Shown here in pieces: positions 28,150 to 37,338 of a DNA stretch of 64,000 nt (position 1 is the first letter of the stretch; every line of letters starts with the position of its first letter). Source of the stretch: Halomonas meridiana (GTDB lineage: Bacteria > Pseudomonadota > Gammaproteobacteria > Pseudomonadales > Halomonadaceae); NCBI RefSeq assembly GCF_009846525.1, contig NZ_CP024621.1:1798001-1862000 (forward strand), read 5' to 3'. The notes beneath the pieces are model-generated. The model did not search any database, had not been told where the DNA came from, and worked only from the letters and a program-made list of their open reading frames with translations. Position numbers and translations under genes: made by a program.

Positions 28150-29373
28150 CTACTGGCCCGACAGAGACAGCAGCTGTCCCGGCTGAAGTGCTTCCGGGCG
28201 CTCGATGGCATTCCAACGGATGAGGTCTTGCTGATCGAGATTATACTGTGCGGCAATCGTTGACAGGTTATCGCCCCGCTCGACACGGTGCACGTCCGGG
28301 GTGCTGGTCGAGGCCAGCGCCGTGTCATTGGATTGCGAAAGCTGAGCTAACACCTGTGTATCCACTTCCTCAGGCACCAGAAGCGTTTGTGCGCTGCGTG
28401 GGTCGAGGCTGCCATTGAGCAGTCCAGGGTTTAGCTCGGCCAGCGCGGATCGGCTGACATCCAACAGTTGTGATGCTTGTGCCAAGCTGACCGGCTGCTC
28501 CAACTTCACTTTGGCGAAGGCGGGGTCAGGATGGATATCCGGCAGTTTGACGCCGTACTTCTCAGGTTCGTTGATGATGGTGGCAATCGCTTTGAGCTTG
28601 GGCACGTACTGCATCGTTTCATGCGGCAGGGATAGATCCCAATACTTGCCTGCCAGCCCTTGGCTCTGCGCCTGGCGCTGAGCGCGATTGACCGTCCCTG
28701 CGCCCGCATTGTAAGCGGCTAGCGAGAGCATGAGATCTCCCTCGTACCACTCGTCGGCCTGCATTTCGAGATAGTCCAGCGCTGCTTCCGTCGAGGTCAC
28801 GACATCGAGGCGGCCATCGTAATGACCGTTGCGCACCAGACCCAATGCATCGCCGGTGCCGGGCATGAACTGCCACAGACCCGCCGCGCCGAGATGGCTA
28901 CGCGCGCTGGGGTCGAAGGAGCTTTCGACGAAGGGAATCAAGGCGATCTCACCCGGTAGGCCTCGGTCGCTTACCTGTTGGGCAATCCAGGCAAGCCAAG
29001 GTGTGGCCCGTTCGGTGATGGCCGCGATGTTCTCTGGGCTGGAGCGATAATACTCGATCCACTCATCGACTCTTGCCTGTGCATCGGCAGGCAGGTCTTT
29101 CTCTTGCCATTGGAAGCTGGCGCGCAGCGAGCTCCAAGCATCCTGGGGCTCCAGTACCAGCGATTCCCAGAAGTGGTGATGCAGCGCCGTAGGCTGAAAA
29201 CGCGTTGCGCTGCGTTGGCCGCCATCCGTGGTGGCGTCGTTGACGGTGGTGTACGTCAGGTTTGGATCGGTAGCAGAGGCTTGCGAGCTTGCTGCCGCGG
29301 CCAAAAAAAGGCCCATTACTACGGTGCTCCCAGCGCTTAGCAATAAGCGCTGGCGAATCGTTCGATAGGTCAT
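28150..29373 (-). CDS. mltD: Membrane-bound lytic murein transglycosylase D-like, with LysM
   Basis: 407 residues with a signal-type N-terminus (LLLSAGSTVVMGLFLAAAAS; no clear lipobox). The SLT domain spans about 120-250: FVESSFDPSARSHLGAAGLWQFMPGTG contains the catalytic Glu, followed by LSLAAYNAGAGTVNRA. A C-terminal LysM domain near 360-405 (HRVERGDNLSTIAAQYNLDQQDLIRWN) binds peptidoglycan; E. coli MltD has two. It cleaves glycan strands to 1,6-anhydromuropeptides in the periplasm. gloB lies immediately upstream, as in many gammaproteobacteria. Confidence 0.93.
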   Translation of the reverse strand: MTYRTIRQRLLLSAGSTVVMGLFLAAAASSQASATDPNLTYTTVNDATTDGGQRSATRFQPTALHHHFWESLVLEPQDAWSSLRASFQWQEKDLPADAQARVDEWIEYYRSSPENIAAITERATPWLAWIAQQVSDRGLPGEIALIPFVESSFDPSARSHLGAAGLWQFMPGTGDALGLVRNGHYDGRLDVVTSTEAALDYLEMQADEWYEGDLMLSLAAYNAGAGTVNRAQRQAQSQGLAGKYWDLSLPHETMQYVPKLKAIATIINEPEKYGVKLPDIHPDPAFAKVKLEQPVSLAQASQLLDVSRSALAELNPGLLNGSLDPRSAQTLLVPEEVDTQVLAQLSQSNDTALASTSTPDVHRVERGDNLSTIAAQYNLDQQDLIRWNAIERPEALQPGQLLSLSGQ

Positions 29374-29403
29374 AATTGGGTTCGTGTCTAATCGATAGCG
29401 TTC

Positions 29404-30171
29404 TTAAAAACGGTTCTTCCACTCCCGAAGAGTGGTGAACGTAGCGAGTTCATCATGGATAGCCCCCTGGGTGCCTGCTGCTTGGCGCACGCTATCGGTG
29501 CCCACACGCAGGTAGGGGTTGATGGTCAGCTCGCGTCCTATCGTGCTGGGTAACGTTGGCCGGTCCAGTGCCCGCGCCTTCTCACACTCCTGCAGCGCGT
29601 GCGTTACAGCGTCATTCTCAGGGTCGGCAGCACGTGCAAACGCGAGGTTCGCCTGCGTATATTCATGCGCTGCAAAGACCAGCGTATCCTCAGGGAGTTC
29701 CGCCAAGCGATTCAATGAGCTGAACATTTGCTCGGGCGTGCCTTCAAAAAGGCGTCCGCAGCCAGCGCAAAAGAGCGTGTCGCCGCAGAACAGTAGGGCG
29801 GGAATACCCGCTGTAAAATAGCTGATGTGATCCAGCGTATGGCCCGGTGTGGCCATGACCTCGAACAGGCGACCCATAATACGTACCTGATCGCCGTCGC
29901 CAACACGCTCATCAATCCCCTGGATCGTAGGGTTGTCGGGTCCGATCACTCGGGGAGAGTAGCGTTGGATCAGCGTGGCCAAGCCACCAGTGTGATCCTG
30001 ATGATGATGGGTGATCAGGATGGTGTCGAGGGTGAGCGACTCACGCTCTAGAAACTCGATGACAGGCGCTGCCTCACCGGGGTCCACCACGCAAACGCTT
30101 TGACTGGTATCCTGTCTTATTAGCCAAATATAGTTGTCGCTTAGGGCGGGTATCGGTGTCACGCTCATCAT
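29404..30171 (-). CDS. gloB: Hydroxyacylglutathione hydrolase (glyoxalase II)
   Basis: 255 residues. The metallo-beta-lactamase motif THHHQDHTGG near 54-63 provides the Zn/Fe ligands; further ligands appear in TPGHTLDHISYF near 110 and FCGDTLFCAGCGRLFEG near 130. The C-terminal HAGH domain closes with LREWKNRF. It hydrolyses S-lactoylglutathione to D-lactate in methylglyoxal detoxification. Two adjacent ATGs (30171 and 30168) share one ribosome site. It is divergent from the methyltransferase gene. Confidence 0.95.
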   Translation of the reverse strand: MMSVTPIPALSDNYIWLIRQDTSQSVCVVDPGEAAPVIEFLERESLTLDTILITHHHQDHTGGLATLIQRYSPRVIGPDNPTIQGIDERVGDGDQVRIMGRLFEVMATPGHTLDHISYFTAGIPALLFCGDTLFCAGCGRLFEGTPEQMFSSLNRLAELPEDTLVFAAHEYTQANLAFARAADPENDAVTHALQECEKARALDRPTLPSTIGRELTINPYLRVGTDSVRQAAGTQGAIHDELATFTTLREWKNRF

Positions 30172-30285
30172 GGGCGAGATCCTTTAAATGCTAAAAATGC
30201 GTAACGTTCTATGATGCACGGTCGTGCGCCAAAACGGACGCATAAAGACGTTAAAAAGCCGTTACTGTGGAGGGAAGCGCCGTTT

Positions 30286-31083
30286 ATGTCAAATTCGCCA
30301 AAGGCCATCAGCCTGGCCCAGCGCATGACCAACGCGCAGGCTTACTGGCAAACCGACGCCGGGCGCGCGCTTTGGGAAACACAACGCGCCTGTTTAGGCC
30401 CCGTGGTCGAAGGCCGTAAAGGCGGTCACAGTTTAGAAATGGGCATGGGGCCAGCGATGATGGATATGTCCGCCATCGCCCACCCGATCCGCTGGGCGCC
30501 CAGCCTATCCTTGGTGGAAAGCAGTGCCACCTTGGTCTGTCCGCCTGATCAATTGGCGCTGCCCGACCGCTGCTTGGATACCGTGGTCCTTCATCATTGG
30601 CTGGAACATCTTCCGGAGGCCCATTACACGCTGCAAGAAGCCGCCCGTGTCACGGCCGATAATGGGGTGCTGGTCCTGTTTGGCTTCAACCCCCTTGGCT
30701 TGAACGGGCTTACACAGCGCTGGCGCAAGCAGCAGGCGAACTTTCCCTGGAGCGGTCAATGGCGCTCGGCGAACCGTCTCAAGGATTGGCTGGCGTTTGT
30801 CGATTTTGAGGTGGAGCGCGTAGACTACTGCTGTTTTCGTGGCCCAATGAGCGCCGCCTGTGGTGAACGTTGGGAGGCGCTGGGCAGGCGGCATAACGTG
30901 CCCTTGGGCGAAAGCTATATGATTCAAGCCCAGCGACGCCAGCGCCATGCCCCGATTCAGCGTGTCAAATTTGGCCTGCGTGCACCGGTGGCGCCCTCAT
31001 CACTGGGTGTCACCCGCACGGACGCCCCCTGGCGTTATCCGCAGAGCCAACGTCGTCTACAAAAGGAAAGTGAACGTGAGTAA
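30286..31083 (+). CDS. SAM-dependent methyltransferase-like protein
   Basis: 265 residues from ATG at 30286, with GGAGGGAAG 8-12 bases upstream. The segment [47 protein letters not shown] matches motifs of class I methyltransferases of the Methyltransf_11 type. The glycine-rich motif I is weak here ([15 protein letters not shown]). In gammaproteobacteria this gene commonly sits between gloB and rnhA-dnaQ, as here. The substrate is unknown. Its last 8 bases overlap the rnhA start. Confidence 0.85.
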   Translation: MSNSPKAISLAQRMTNAQAYWQTDAGRALWETQRACLGPVVEGRKGGHSLEMGMGPAMMDMSAIAHPIRWAPSLSLVESSATLVCPPDQLALPDRCLDTVVLHHWLEHLPEAHYTLQEAARVTADNGVLVLFGFNPLGLNGLTQRWRKQQANFPWSGQWRSANRLKDWLAFVDFEVERVDYCCFRGPMSAACGERWEALGRRHNVPLGESYMIQAQRRQRHAPIQRVKFGLRAPVAPSSLGVTRTDAPWRYPQSQRRLQKESERE

Positions 31084-31561
31084 GCAAGCAGCCGAGGGGC
31101 TGCCCCAGGTAACGGTGTATACCGATGGGGCCTGTCGAGGAAATCCGGGCCCGGGTGGCTGGGGGGTGGTGCTAGAAAGCGGCCCCCACCAAAAGACCTT
31201 GAAAGGCTATGAAGCCGAGACGACGAACAATCGTATGGAGTTGATGGCAGCCATCATGGCCCTGCGCACCTTGAACAAGCCATGCAGCGTTGCACTGTGG
31301 ACCGACTCGCAGTACGTGCGTCAGGGCATTACCCAGTGGATTCATAACTGGATCAAGCGCGGCTGGAAAACGGCAGCCAAGCAGCCCGTCAAGAATGCCG
31401 AGCTGTGGAAGACCCTCCACGAAGAGACCCAGCGACACCAGGTAAATTGGCATTGGGTGAAAGGGCATAGCGGCCACCCAGGCAACGAGCGTGCCGATGA
31501 ATTGGCCAACGAAGCCATCGACGAACATGAGAGGAGTGCGGCATGCGCCAAGTCATCTTAG
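31076..31561 (+). CDS. rnhA: Ribonuclease HI
   Basis: 161 residues from GTG at 31076, which begins [21 protein letters not shown] and has AAAGGAA 8 bases upstream; the frame is open to 30947 but that extension lies inside the methyltransferase gene. Catalytic acids are seen in [11 protein letters not shown] (Asp), NNRMELMAA (Glu), LWTDSQYV (Asp) and GNERADELA (Asp). It degrades the RNA strand of RNA-DNA hybrids. Its 3' end overlaps dnaQ by 19 bp, a conserved arrangement. Confidence 0.96.
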   Translation: MSKQAAEGLPQVTVYTDGACRGNPGPGGWGVVLESGPHQKTLKGYEAETTNNRMELMAAIMALRTLNKPCSVALWTDSQYVRQGITQWIHNWIKRGWKTAAKQPVKNAELWKTLHEETQRHQVNWHWVKGHSGHPGNERADELANEAIDEHERSAACAKSS

Positions 31562-32292
31562 ATACGGAAACCACCGGCATTGACCCCAAAGACGGCCACC
31601 GTTTGGTCGAGATTGGTGCCGTCGAGATGATCAACCGCCGGTTCACAGGGCGTACCTATCATCAGTACATCAACCCTGAGCGCCATATCGATGCAGAAGT
31701 GGTGGCAGTTCACGGTATCGATGACGCCAAAGTCGCCAACGAGCCGGTCTTTGCGGAGATCGCTGATGCGTTTTGGGCGTTCATCGAAGGCGCCGAACTG
31801 GTCATTCACAACGCGCCCTTCGATGTCGGATTCATCGACCATGAGCTAGGCATGCTCAACAAACGCCGCCAGGCTCCCGCTCTAGGCCCGGTGCGCGATC
31901 ACTGCCGCATTCTCGATACGTTGGTCATGGCTCGCGAGATGCATCCCGGCCAACGTAACAACCTGGATGCGCTGTGTAAGCGCTACGATATCGACAACGG
32001 ACATCGGGTGCTGCACGGCGCACTGCTCGATGCCGAGATACTGGCCGACGTGTATCTGGCGATGACTGGCGGTCAAACCGCGCTGACGCTGGATGCCGAT
32101 AGCGGTAGTGACAAGCGCCAGCAAAACGAGGCGAACGAGGGCCTCTCGGTAAGCCGCCTGTCGCTGTCGCCTGGGCAGTTGAGAGTGGTTCGTCCAACCT
32201 CAGAAGAGCGTGCGGCCCACCAAGCCAAATGTGAAGCGCATCAGTTGCGCTGGTTTCAAGAGTCGTTAGACGGTACCGCTGCCGATGCTTAA
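31543..32292 (+). CDS. dnaQ: DNA polymerase III epsilon subunit (proofreading exonuclease)
   Basis: 249 residues. Exo motifs are visible: [11 protein letters not shown] near 6-16, [14 protein letters not shown] near 88-101 and [15 protein letters not shown] near 160-175. The C-terminal tail (about 195-249) is the polymerase-binding segment. It proofreads as part of the Pol III core with alpha and theta. It overlaps rnhA at the 5' side and nudC by 8 bp at the 3' side. Confidence 0.95.
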   Translation: MRQVILDTETTGIDPKDGHRLVEIGAVEMINRRFTGRTYHQYINPERHIDAEVVAVHGIDDAKVANEPVFAEIADAFWAFIEGAELVIHNAPFDVGFIDHELGMLNKRRQAPALGPVRDHCRILDTLVMAREMHPGQRNNLDALCKRYDIDNGHRVLHGALLDAEILADVYLAMTGGQTALTLDADSGSDKRQQNEANEGLSVSRLSLSPGQLRVVRPTSEERAAHQAKCEAHQLRWFQESLDGTAADA

Positions 32293-33061
32293 GCGCCTGA
32301 TTCCGCACCATGCCAATGAAGGACGCGTGATACGCGTGTCTCGTAGCCACATTGCGCCTGCTCCTTTGACGGGTGAGCTGACACCGCTGCAGCCGTTTCA
32401 GCCGTGGACCGAGCAGATGCAGCCTTTGTGCTACTGGCACGATGAACCCGTCGCACTGTCAGTGGAAAGTCAGCCTGGGGATGACTGGATCGATGGGCGA
32501 CAGTGGCTTGGGGAGCTGCCCGCGTCGTGGTTCAGTTTGCTATCGACGGCTCTGCAAGTGGGGGCATGGCTGGAAAATCATCGCTTTTGCGGCCGCTGTG
32601 GCGAGAAAGCCACCAAGCTCGAGGCCGAATTTGCGATGCATTGCCATGCCTGCGGACATCGCAACTATCCGCGTATTTCCCCGTGCATCATTACGCTAGT
32701 CACTAGTGGAGAAGCGATGCTGCTGGCGCGTAGCCCGCGCTTCCCGCCAGGGCGCTACTCTACGCTGGCGGGCTTTATCGAGCCTGGAGAGTCGGCCGAG
32801 GAGGCCGTGCATCGGGAAATTTTCGAAGAGGTGGGGGTCCATGTGGACCAGCTGCGGTATCACCATAGCCAGGCGTGGCCCTTCCCGCATTCATTGATGT
32901 TTGGCTTTTTTGCCGAAGCCACCACCAAGCGGATCAAGATCGACGGCGTGGAAATTAGCGATGCGGCATGGTTCTCGCCGCGGCAGCTGCCGGCGCTGCC
33001 GCCGCCTTTCTCGATTTCTCGGGACTTGATTGAAACGCACCTAGCGAAATGGCGCGATTAA
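32285..33061 (+). CDS. nudC: NADH pyrophosphatase / RNA deNADding Nudix hydrolase
   Basis: 258 residues. A four-cysteine zinc finger (CGRCGEKATKL and CHACGHRNYPRISP, about 100-130) precedes the Nudix box GFIEPGESAEEAVHREIFEEVGV near 162-184. The NudC-specific motif reads SQAWPFPHS near 198, against the usual SQPWPFPxS, with one substitution. It hydrolyses NAD(H) to NMN(H) and AMP and removes NAD caps from RNA. ATG at 32285 overlaps the dnaQ stop. Confidence 0.94.
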   Translation: MLKRLIPHHANEGRVIRVSRSHIAPAPLTGELTPLQPFQPWTEQMQPLCYWHDEPVALSVESQPGDDWIDGRQWLGELPASWFSLLSTALQVGAWLENHRFCGRCGEKATKLEAEFAMHCHACGHRNYPRISPCIITLVTSGEAMLLARSPRFPPGRYSTLAGFIEPGESAEEAVHREIFEEVGVHVDQLRYHHSQAWPFPHSLMFGFFAEATTKRIKIDGVEISDAAWFSPRQLPALPPPFSISRDLIETHLAKWRD

Positions 33062-33068
33062 CAATAGC

Positions 33069-33380
33069 TTACTCGCTAGGGAACAGGCTGGTCAGTTTGG
33101 TGGCCAGCATGACGTTGCCGGTGGCTTTCAGTTTACCGGTCATGAACGCTGTCATGCCGTTGATGTCGCCATTCATGATGCCCTTCAGCGTATCCGTACT
33201 CATGCTCAGGCTCACCGAAGGGTCGTCGTGCTCGCCTTCATGCACGCCCAGCGTACCGTCTTGAATGTCTAGGTAGTGACTGCCCGCATCCGAGAAGTGA
33301 AACTGGAAGACTTCGTTCATGCCTTTGGCCGCATCGGGATTAAAGCGGGCCTGCAACTTTTCGAGCGTAGTGGATGACAT
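33069..33380 (-). CDS. SCP2 sterol-binding domain protein
   Basis: 103 residues consisting of one SCP2 domain (MSSTTLEKLQARFNPDAAKGMNEVFQF at the start; KGIMNGDINGMTAFMTGKLKATGNVMLATKLTSLF at the end). Stand-alone SCP2 proteins are thought to bind or carry lipids or fatty acyl-CoA. It is convergent with nudC (7 bp apart). Confidence 0.9.
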   Translation of the reverse strand: MSSTTLEKLQARFNPDAAKGMNEVFQFHFSDAGSHYLDIQDGTLGVHEGEHDDPSVSLSMSTDTLKGIMNGDINGMTAFMTGKLKATGNVMLATKLTSLFPSE

Positions 33381-33516
33381 AGGGATAATTCCTAAGCGTT
33401 AAGTGGGTCACAAAAAGGTCATGCCTGACGTGAGACTATTTCAAACATTTGTTTTAATCAAGCCTGATATACCAAGTGTGCGGCTTAGACTGACGACGTG
33501 GCAAAAAAGTAACCGT

Positions 33517-33530
33517 TTTAAACGTTTAAA
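33517..33530. promoter_or_regulatory. Perfect 14-bp palindrome upstream of sohB
   Basis: TTTAAACGTTTAAA lies 22 bp before the sohB start, between the divergent SCP2 and sohB genes. It could be a repressor operator for either; the binding protein is unknown. Confidence 0.35.
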
Positions 33531-33551
33531 CACAGCAAAAGGAGAGTGACG

Positions 33552-34598
33552 ATGGCTGAATGGCTCGCAGAAATGGGCACATTCCTACTGCAAACGACGC
33601 TGATCATGTCAGCCGCCGGGCTGATATTGCTCATCGTTTTGCGCAGCAAAGAGAGTAACGAACAAGGCCTGAAGCTACACGTCGAGTCGCTCAACGACCA
33701 GCGTCGGACTCGCCATCGCCGGCTTCGCGTCACGACCACCGCCCAGGGCGCACGCAAAAAGCTGTTGAAGGCGTTTCGCCAGGAAGAGAAAGCGCGACAA
33801 AAGGCGGCCAAGCAGGGCAAGAGTGATGACCAGACGCGCCAAAAAGTATGGGTGTTGGATTTCCATGGAGATATCAAAGCCTCGCAAGCGGAGCAGTTTG
33901 CCCAGGAGGTCTCTGCGGTCATCGAGATCGCCAGCGCCGACGACGAAGTCATCGTCAGGCTCGAATCGGCAGGCGGCTTGGTACATGCCTATGGTCTGGC
34001 TGCTGCTCAGCTCGACCGGTTGCGTCAGGCAGGTCTGAGCACGACCGTATGTATCGATAAAGTCGCGGCCAGCGGCGGTTATATGATGGCCTGTACCGCC
34101 AACCACATCAAAGCCGCGCCGTTTGCGGTCATCGGCTCGATTGGTGTCGTGGCGCAAGTCCCCAATATCCATCGCTTGCTCAAGCGAAACGACATCGACG
34201 TAGAACTGCTGACCGCGGGTAAATACAAGCGCACGCTGACGGTGTTGGGGGAAAACACCCAAGAGGGGCGGGAGAAATTCATCGATGACTTGGAAAACAC
34301 CCACCGCTTGTTCAAAAACTACGTCTCCCAACACCGCCCAGAGATGGACATCGAAAAGCTCGCCACAGGCGAGATTTGGTATGGCAGCGAAGCCTTGGCG
34401 CAGAAGCTGGTGGATAGCGTCGGTACCAGTGAGGCTTACCTGGTAGAGCGCATTGCCGAAGCCCAGGTGTATCGTGTGAGGTTAGAGCCGCCGAAAACCA
34501 TCAGCCGTAAGGTAGGGTTGGCGATCTCGGCGGGCGTAGAGCATGCCATGGTAAAAGCCCTGGGTGTGATCGACGCGGCGGGGTGGCAGCGTCGTTAA
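33552..34598 (+). CDS. sohB: Inner-membrane peptidase, SohB/SppA family (S49)
   Basis: 348 residues from ATG at 33552, with AAAAGGAG 7 bases upstream; the GTG at 33546 is too close to it. An N-terminal membrane helix (about 8-28) is followed by a positively charged linker (KKLLKAFRQEEKARQKAAKQ). The S49 domain has the nucleophile in VAASGGYMMACTANHI near 175 and the lysine region AGKYKRTLTVLGENT near 228. It is a putative periplasm-facing signal-peptide peptidase. Confidence 0.94.
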   Translation: MAEWLAEMGTFLLQTTLIMSAAGLILLIVLRSKESNEQGLKLHVESLNDQRRTRHRRLRVTTTAQGARKKLLKAFRQEEKARQKAAKQGKSDDQTRQKVWVLDFHGDIKASQAEQFAQEVSAVIEIASADDEVIVRLESAGGLVHAYGLAAAQLDRLRQAGLSTTVCIDKVAASGGYMMACTANHIKAAPFAVIGSIGVVAQVPNIHRLLKRNDIDVELLTAGKYKRTLTVLGENTQEGREKFIDDLENTHRLFKNYVSQHRPEMDIEKLATGEIWYGSEALAQKLVDSVGTSEAYLVERIAEAQVYRVRLEPPKTISRKVGLAISAGVEHAMVKALGVIDAAGWQRR

Positions 34599-34627
34599 CA
34601 GTGCGATAAGCGAACGATGATGACGCG

Positions 34628-34948
34628 TTATGCCGCGTAGTGTTGCGCCAGGGTGGCAATGATCGCCTTGGCGCTGTCGCTACTTAGGGAGTAATAAATG
34701 GTTTGCGACTCCCGCCGGGTATTGACCAGCTGGTCGCGACGTAAAATCGCGAGATGTTGCGACAGTGCCGATTGGCTCAATGAAAGTTGCTGGTTGATCT
34801 GCGTCACCGACAACTCTTTTTCCGCCAACAAGCATAGAATTTGTAACCGTTTTTCGTTGGCCAGCGCTTTGAGCAAATGTGTGCCTGCCTCGATGGCGTG
34901 ACCGTTATGTTCCAGAAGACGTGCAGCGGCGCTAGTAGAAGCAGACAT
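34628..34948 (-). CDS. ArsR-family winged-helix transcriptional regulator
   Basis: 106 residues. The winged helix-turn-helix is clear: KALANEKRLQILCLLAEKELSVTQINQQLSLSQSALSQHLAILRRDQLVNTRRESQTIYYSL. The metal-binding ELCVCDL motif of ArsR/SmtB is absent and only one cysteine is present, so metal sensing of that type is unlikely. The upstream region (34949-35010) has TA-rich repeats around GTTATGACAGCGTTGTTATAG that may be its operator. The 34949-35250 interval otherwise holds only promoter space for this gene and prpE. Confidence 0.88.
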   Translation of the reverse strand: MSASTSAAARLLEHNGHAIEAGTHLLKALANEKRLQILCLLAEKELSVTQINQQLSLSQSALSQHLAILRRDQLVNTRRESQTIYYSLSSDSAKAIIATLAQHYAA

Positions 34949-35250
34949 GAAGTTCTCCTTGCCTACACTGTTATGACAGCGTTGTTATAGATTATGTAGC
35001 CATCGTCGCGTCGCGAGGATTGGGTTGTTTAATGATCAGTAATTTAGGGGTTTTTGTCCAAATACCGGTTTAACGCTCTATCAATGGTAATGCCGCTGGT
35101 GTTGTTGACAATGCTGGCGCTTAGATACGGCTTTGGTCGAGTTTACGCCCATAGTATGAGGGTGAGATGGATGGTTACTTTATAAAGTGTCAACAATCCA
35201 TCTTTGCTTTGAAGATGCTTCATCACTGACACAATAATCACAAGGTCACC

Positions 35251-37167
35251 ATGAGCCTCTATCAGCGTACGTACCAGCACTCTATCGAACATCCCGACAC
35301 GTTCTGGGCCGAGCAGGCCAAGCGGCTCCCTTGGTACACGCCGCCCAGCACCATTCTTACTTACGATGAGCAGCGCCACGCTCGATGGTTTGACGATGGC
35401 GAACTCAATATCTGCTACGCCGCCCTCGATTATCATGTGGAGCAGGGCCGCGGTAATCAGCCTGCGCTCTATTGGGACTCTCCCGTCACAGATGCCAAGC
35501 AAACGCTCAGTTACCGAGAGCTGCGTGATCGGGTGGCGCATTTTGCAGGTGGGCTTGCCAAGCTGGGGGTGAGCAAAGGCGACCGCGTGATCATTTACAT
35601 GCCCATGGTGCCCGAGGCGCTGATTGCCATGTACGCTTGTGCCCGGCTAGGCGCGGTGCATTCCGTGGTGTTTGGCGGGTTTGCACCCCATGAGCTGGCG
35701 GTGCGCATCGAAGATGCCGAGCCCAAGGTGGTCATCGCCGCATCTTGTGGGGTTGAGGTCGATAAGGTGTTGCCTTACAAACCGATCGTCGATAAAGCCA
35801 TCGCGCTGAGCAGCTTCAAGCCAGACGCCTGCGTGGTGTATCAACGCGAGGCGCATCGTGCAGAGCTTCAGCCCGGCGATGTGGACTGGCAAACCCTAGT
35901 GGCGGATGCCCCTTACGTGGAGTGTGTCTCCGTCAAAGCGACCGATCCACTTTACGTGCTGTATACCTCAGGCACGACCGGTAAGCCGAAAGGCGTCGTG
36001 CGTGATACCGGCGGCTATGCGGTCGCCCTGGCGTACTCCATGGAAGCCGTCTACGACTTGGCCCCAGGTGATGTGATGTTCACCGCCTCGGATGTGGGGT
36101 GGGTGGTAGGGCACTCCTACATCGTCTATGCACCGCTACTGCGTGGCTGCACCACCGTGGTGTATGAAGGAAAACCAGTGAAAACGCCGGATGCTGGTGC
36201 GTTTTGGCGTTTGATCGAGGAGTACAAAGTGAAGAGTTTCTTCACGGCTCCCACGGCGTTTCGGGCCATTAAAAAAGAGGATCCAGACGCCAAACAGCTA
36301 GAGAAATACGACATTAGCAGTCTGCGGCATCTTTACGTGGCGGGGGAGCGTCTGGACCCACCCACCTTTCACTGGCTGGACGATCTGCTCGATGTGCCGG
36401 TCATCGACCACTGGTGGCAAACTGAAACCGGCTGGCCGATTGCCGCCAATCTGCCGGGTATCGAAGCGGCGCCCACTAAGGCAGGGTCTGCCACATACCC
36501 GGTGCCCGGGTTCAACGTGCAAATAGTGGATCGCGACGGCGAACGGGCGGCCGCCATGCAGCAGGGCAGCGTCGTGATTCAGCAGCCGCTGCCGCCAGGG
36601 TGTTTGGTCGGCATCTGGCGAGATCCGCAGCGCTTTCACAGTGCTTATATGGCTGCTTACCCTGGTTATTACTTGACCGGCGATGGCGGCTACTTCGATG
36701 AAGAGGGCTACCTATTCATCATGGGGCGCACCGACGATGTGATCAACGTGGCGGGGCACCGCCTCTCCACGGGAGAAATGGAGGAAGTCGTAGGCGCGCA
36801 TCCTGCCGTGGCGGAGTGCGCGGTGATCGGCATTCACGACGAGCTGAAAGGGCAACTGCCAGTAGGGCTGGTGATTCCCAAAGATGGCTTCGACGGCGAT
36901 GAAGCAACGCTGGAGTCCGAACTCATCGAGCGCGTACGTGAACACATTGGCCCCATTGCCTGCTTCAAGCAGGTGCTGATCGTGAACCGGCTGCCTAAAA
37001 CTCGGTCGGGCAAGATACTTCGCAAGCTGCTGCGTAATATCGCCGATGGCAAGTCCTTTGGCATTCCCTCCACCATCGATGACCCCACCAGCCTAGACGA
37101 TGTGCATGCGGCGATGCGCGAGCGCAACGTTGGGGCGGCCGACCTAGCAACCCCCACCGATAGCTGA
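35251..37167 (+). CDS. prpE: Propionyl-CoA synthetase (AMP-forming)
   Basis: 638 residues, as expected for PrpE. The N-terminal ACAS_N region (MSLYQRTYQHSIEHPDTFWAEQ) is followed by YVLYTSGTTGKPKGVVRDTGG near 233-253, DHWWQTETGWPI near 387-398, YLTGDGGYFDEEG and the acetylatable lysine motif TRSGKILRKLLR near 588-599. DTGGYAVAL after the P-loop and PIVDKAIALSSFKPD are typical of PrpE as distinct from Acs. It makes propionyl-CoA from propionate. No methylcitrate genes are adjacent. Confidence 0.9.
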   Translation: MSLYQRTYQHSIEHPDTFWAEQAKRLPWYTPPSTILTYDEQRHARWFDDGELNICYAALDYHVEQGRGNQPALYWDSPVTDAKQTLSYRELRDRVAHFAGGLAKLGVSKGDRVIIYMPMVPEALIAMYACARLGAVHSVVFGGFAPHELAVRIEDAEPKVVIAASCGVEVDKVLPYKPIVDKAIALSSFKPDACVVYQREAHRAELQPGDVDWQTLVADAPYVECVSVKATDPLYVLYTSGTTGKPKGVVRDTGGYAVALAYSMEAVYDLAPGDVMFTASDVGWVVGHSYIVYAPLLRGCTTVVYEGKPVKTPDAGAFWRLIEEYKVKSFFTAPTAFRAIKKEDPDAKQLEKYDISSLRHLYVAGERLDPPTFHWLDDLLDVPVIDHWWQTETGWPIAANLPGIEAAPTKAGSATYPVPGFNVQIVDRDGERAAAMQQGSVVIQQPLPPGCLVGIWRDPQRFHSAYMAAYPGYYLTGDGGYFDEEGYLFIMGRTDDVINVAGHRLSTGEMEEVVGAHPAVAECAVIGIHDELKGQLPVGLVIPKDGFDGDEATLESELIERVREHIGPIACFKQVLIVNRLPKTRSGKILRKLLRNIADGKSFGIPSTIDDPTSLDDVHAAMRERNVGAADLATPTDS

Positions 37168-37181
37168 TGTCGTGATGCCCA

Positions 37182-37210
37182 CCCCGTCACTCAATGCCTG
37201 GGTGACGGGG
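37182..37210 (+). terminator. GC-rich hairpin after prpE
   Basis: CCCCGTCAC (37182-37190) pairs perfectly with GTGACGGGG (37202-37210). No T run follows, so it may end or protect the prpE transcript without being a classical terminator. Confidence 0.45.
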
Positions 37211-37233
37211 AGCAGCACCCAAGCTGCGCCGTC

Positions 37234-37261
37234 TTTCATTAGCGTGAGGAACGCGTATAAT
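37234..37261 (+). promoter_or_regulatory. Candidate sigma-70 promoter for yhhQ
   Basis: TATAAT at 37256-37261 with a weak -35 (TTTCAT at 37234-37239) and 16-bp spacing, about 78 bp upstream of the yhhQ start. Confidence 0.45.
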
Positions 37262-37338
37262 GCGCGCCCCAGTGGCGCTAACCGCGCTTGTCCGAGGGTT
37301 CCCTAACCCCTCTCTCTAGTAAAAAAAGGCCAATCCAC

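Noticed and set aside
28082-28216. N-terminal extension of yejA to 28216
   Set aside because: It would overlap mltD, lacks a ribosome site and precedes a clear signal peptide starting at 28081.
30947-31075. 43-residue N-terminal extension of RNase HI
   Set aside because: Lies fully inside the methyltransferase gene in another frame and is absent from the family; GTG at 31076 has a ribosome site.
37276-37338. Extended start of yhhQ at 37288
   Set aside because: The added residues have no family match and begin downstream of the promoter without a ribosome site.
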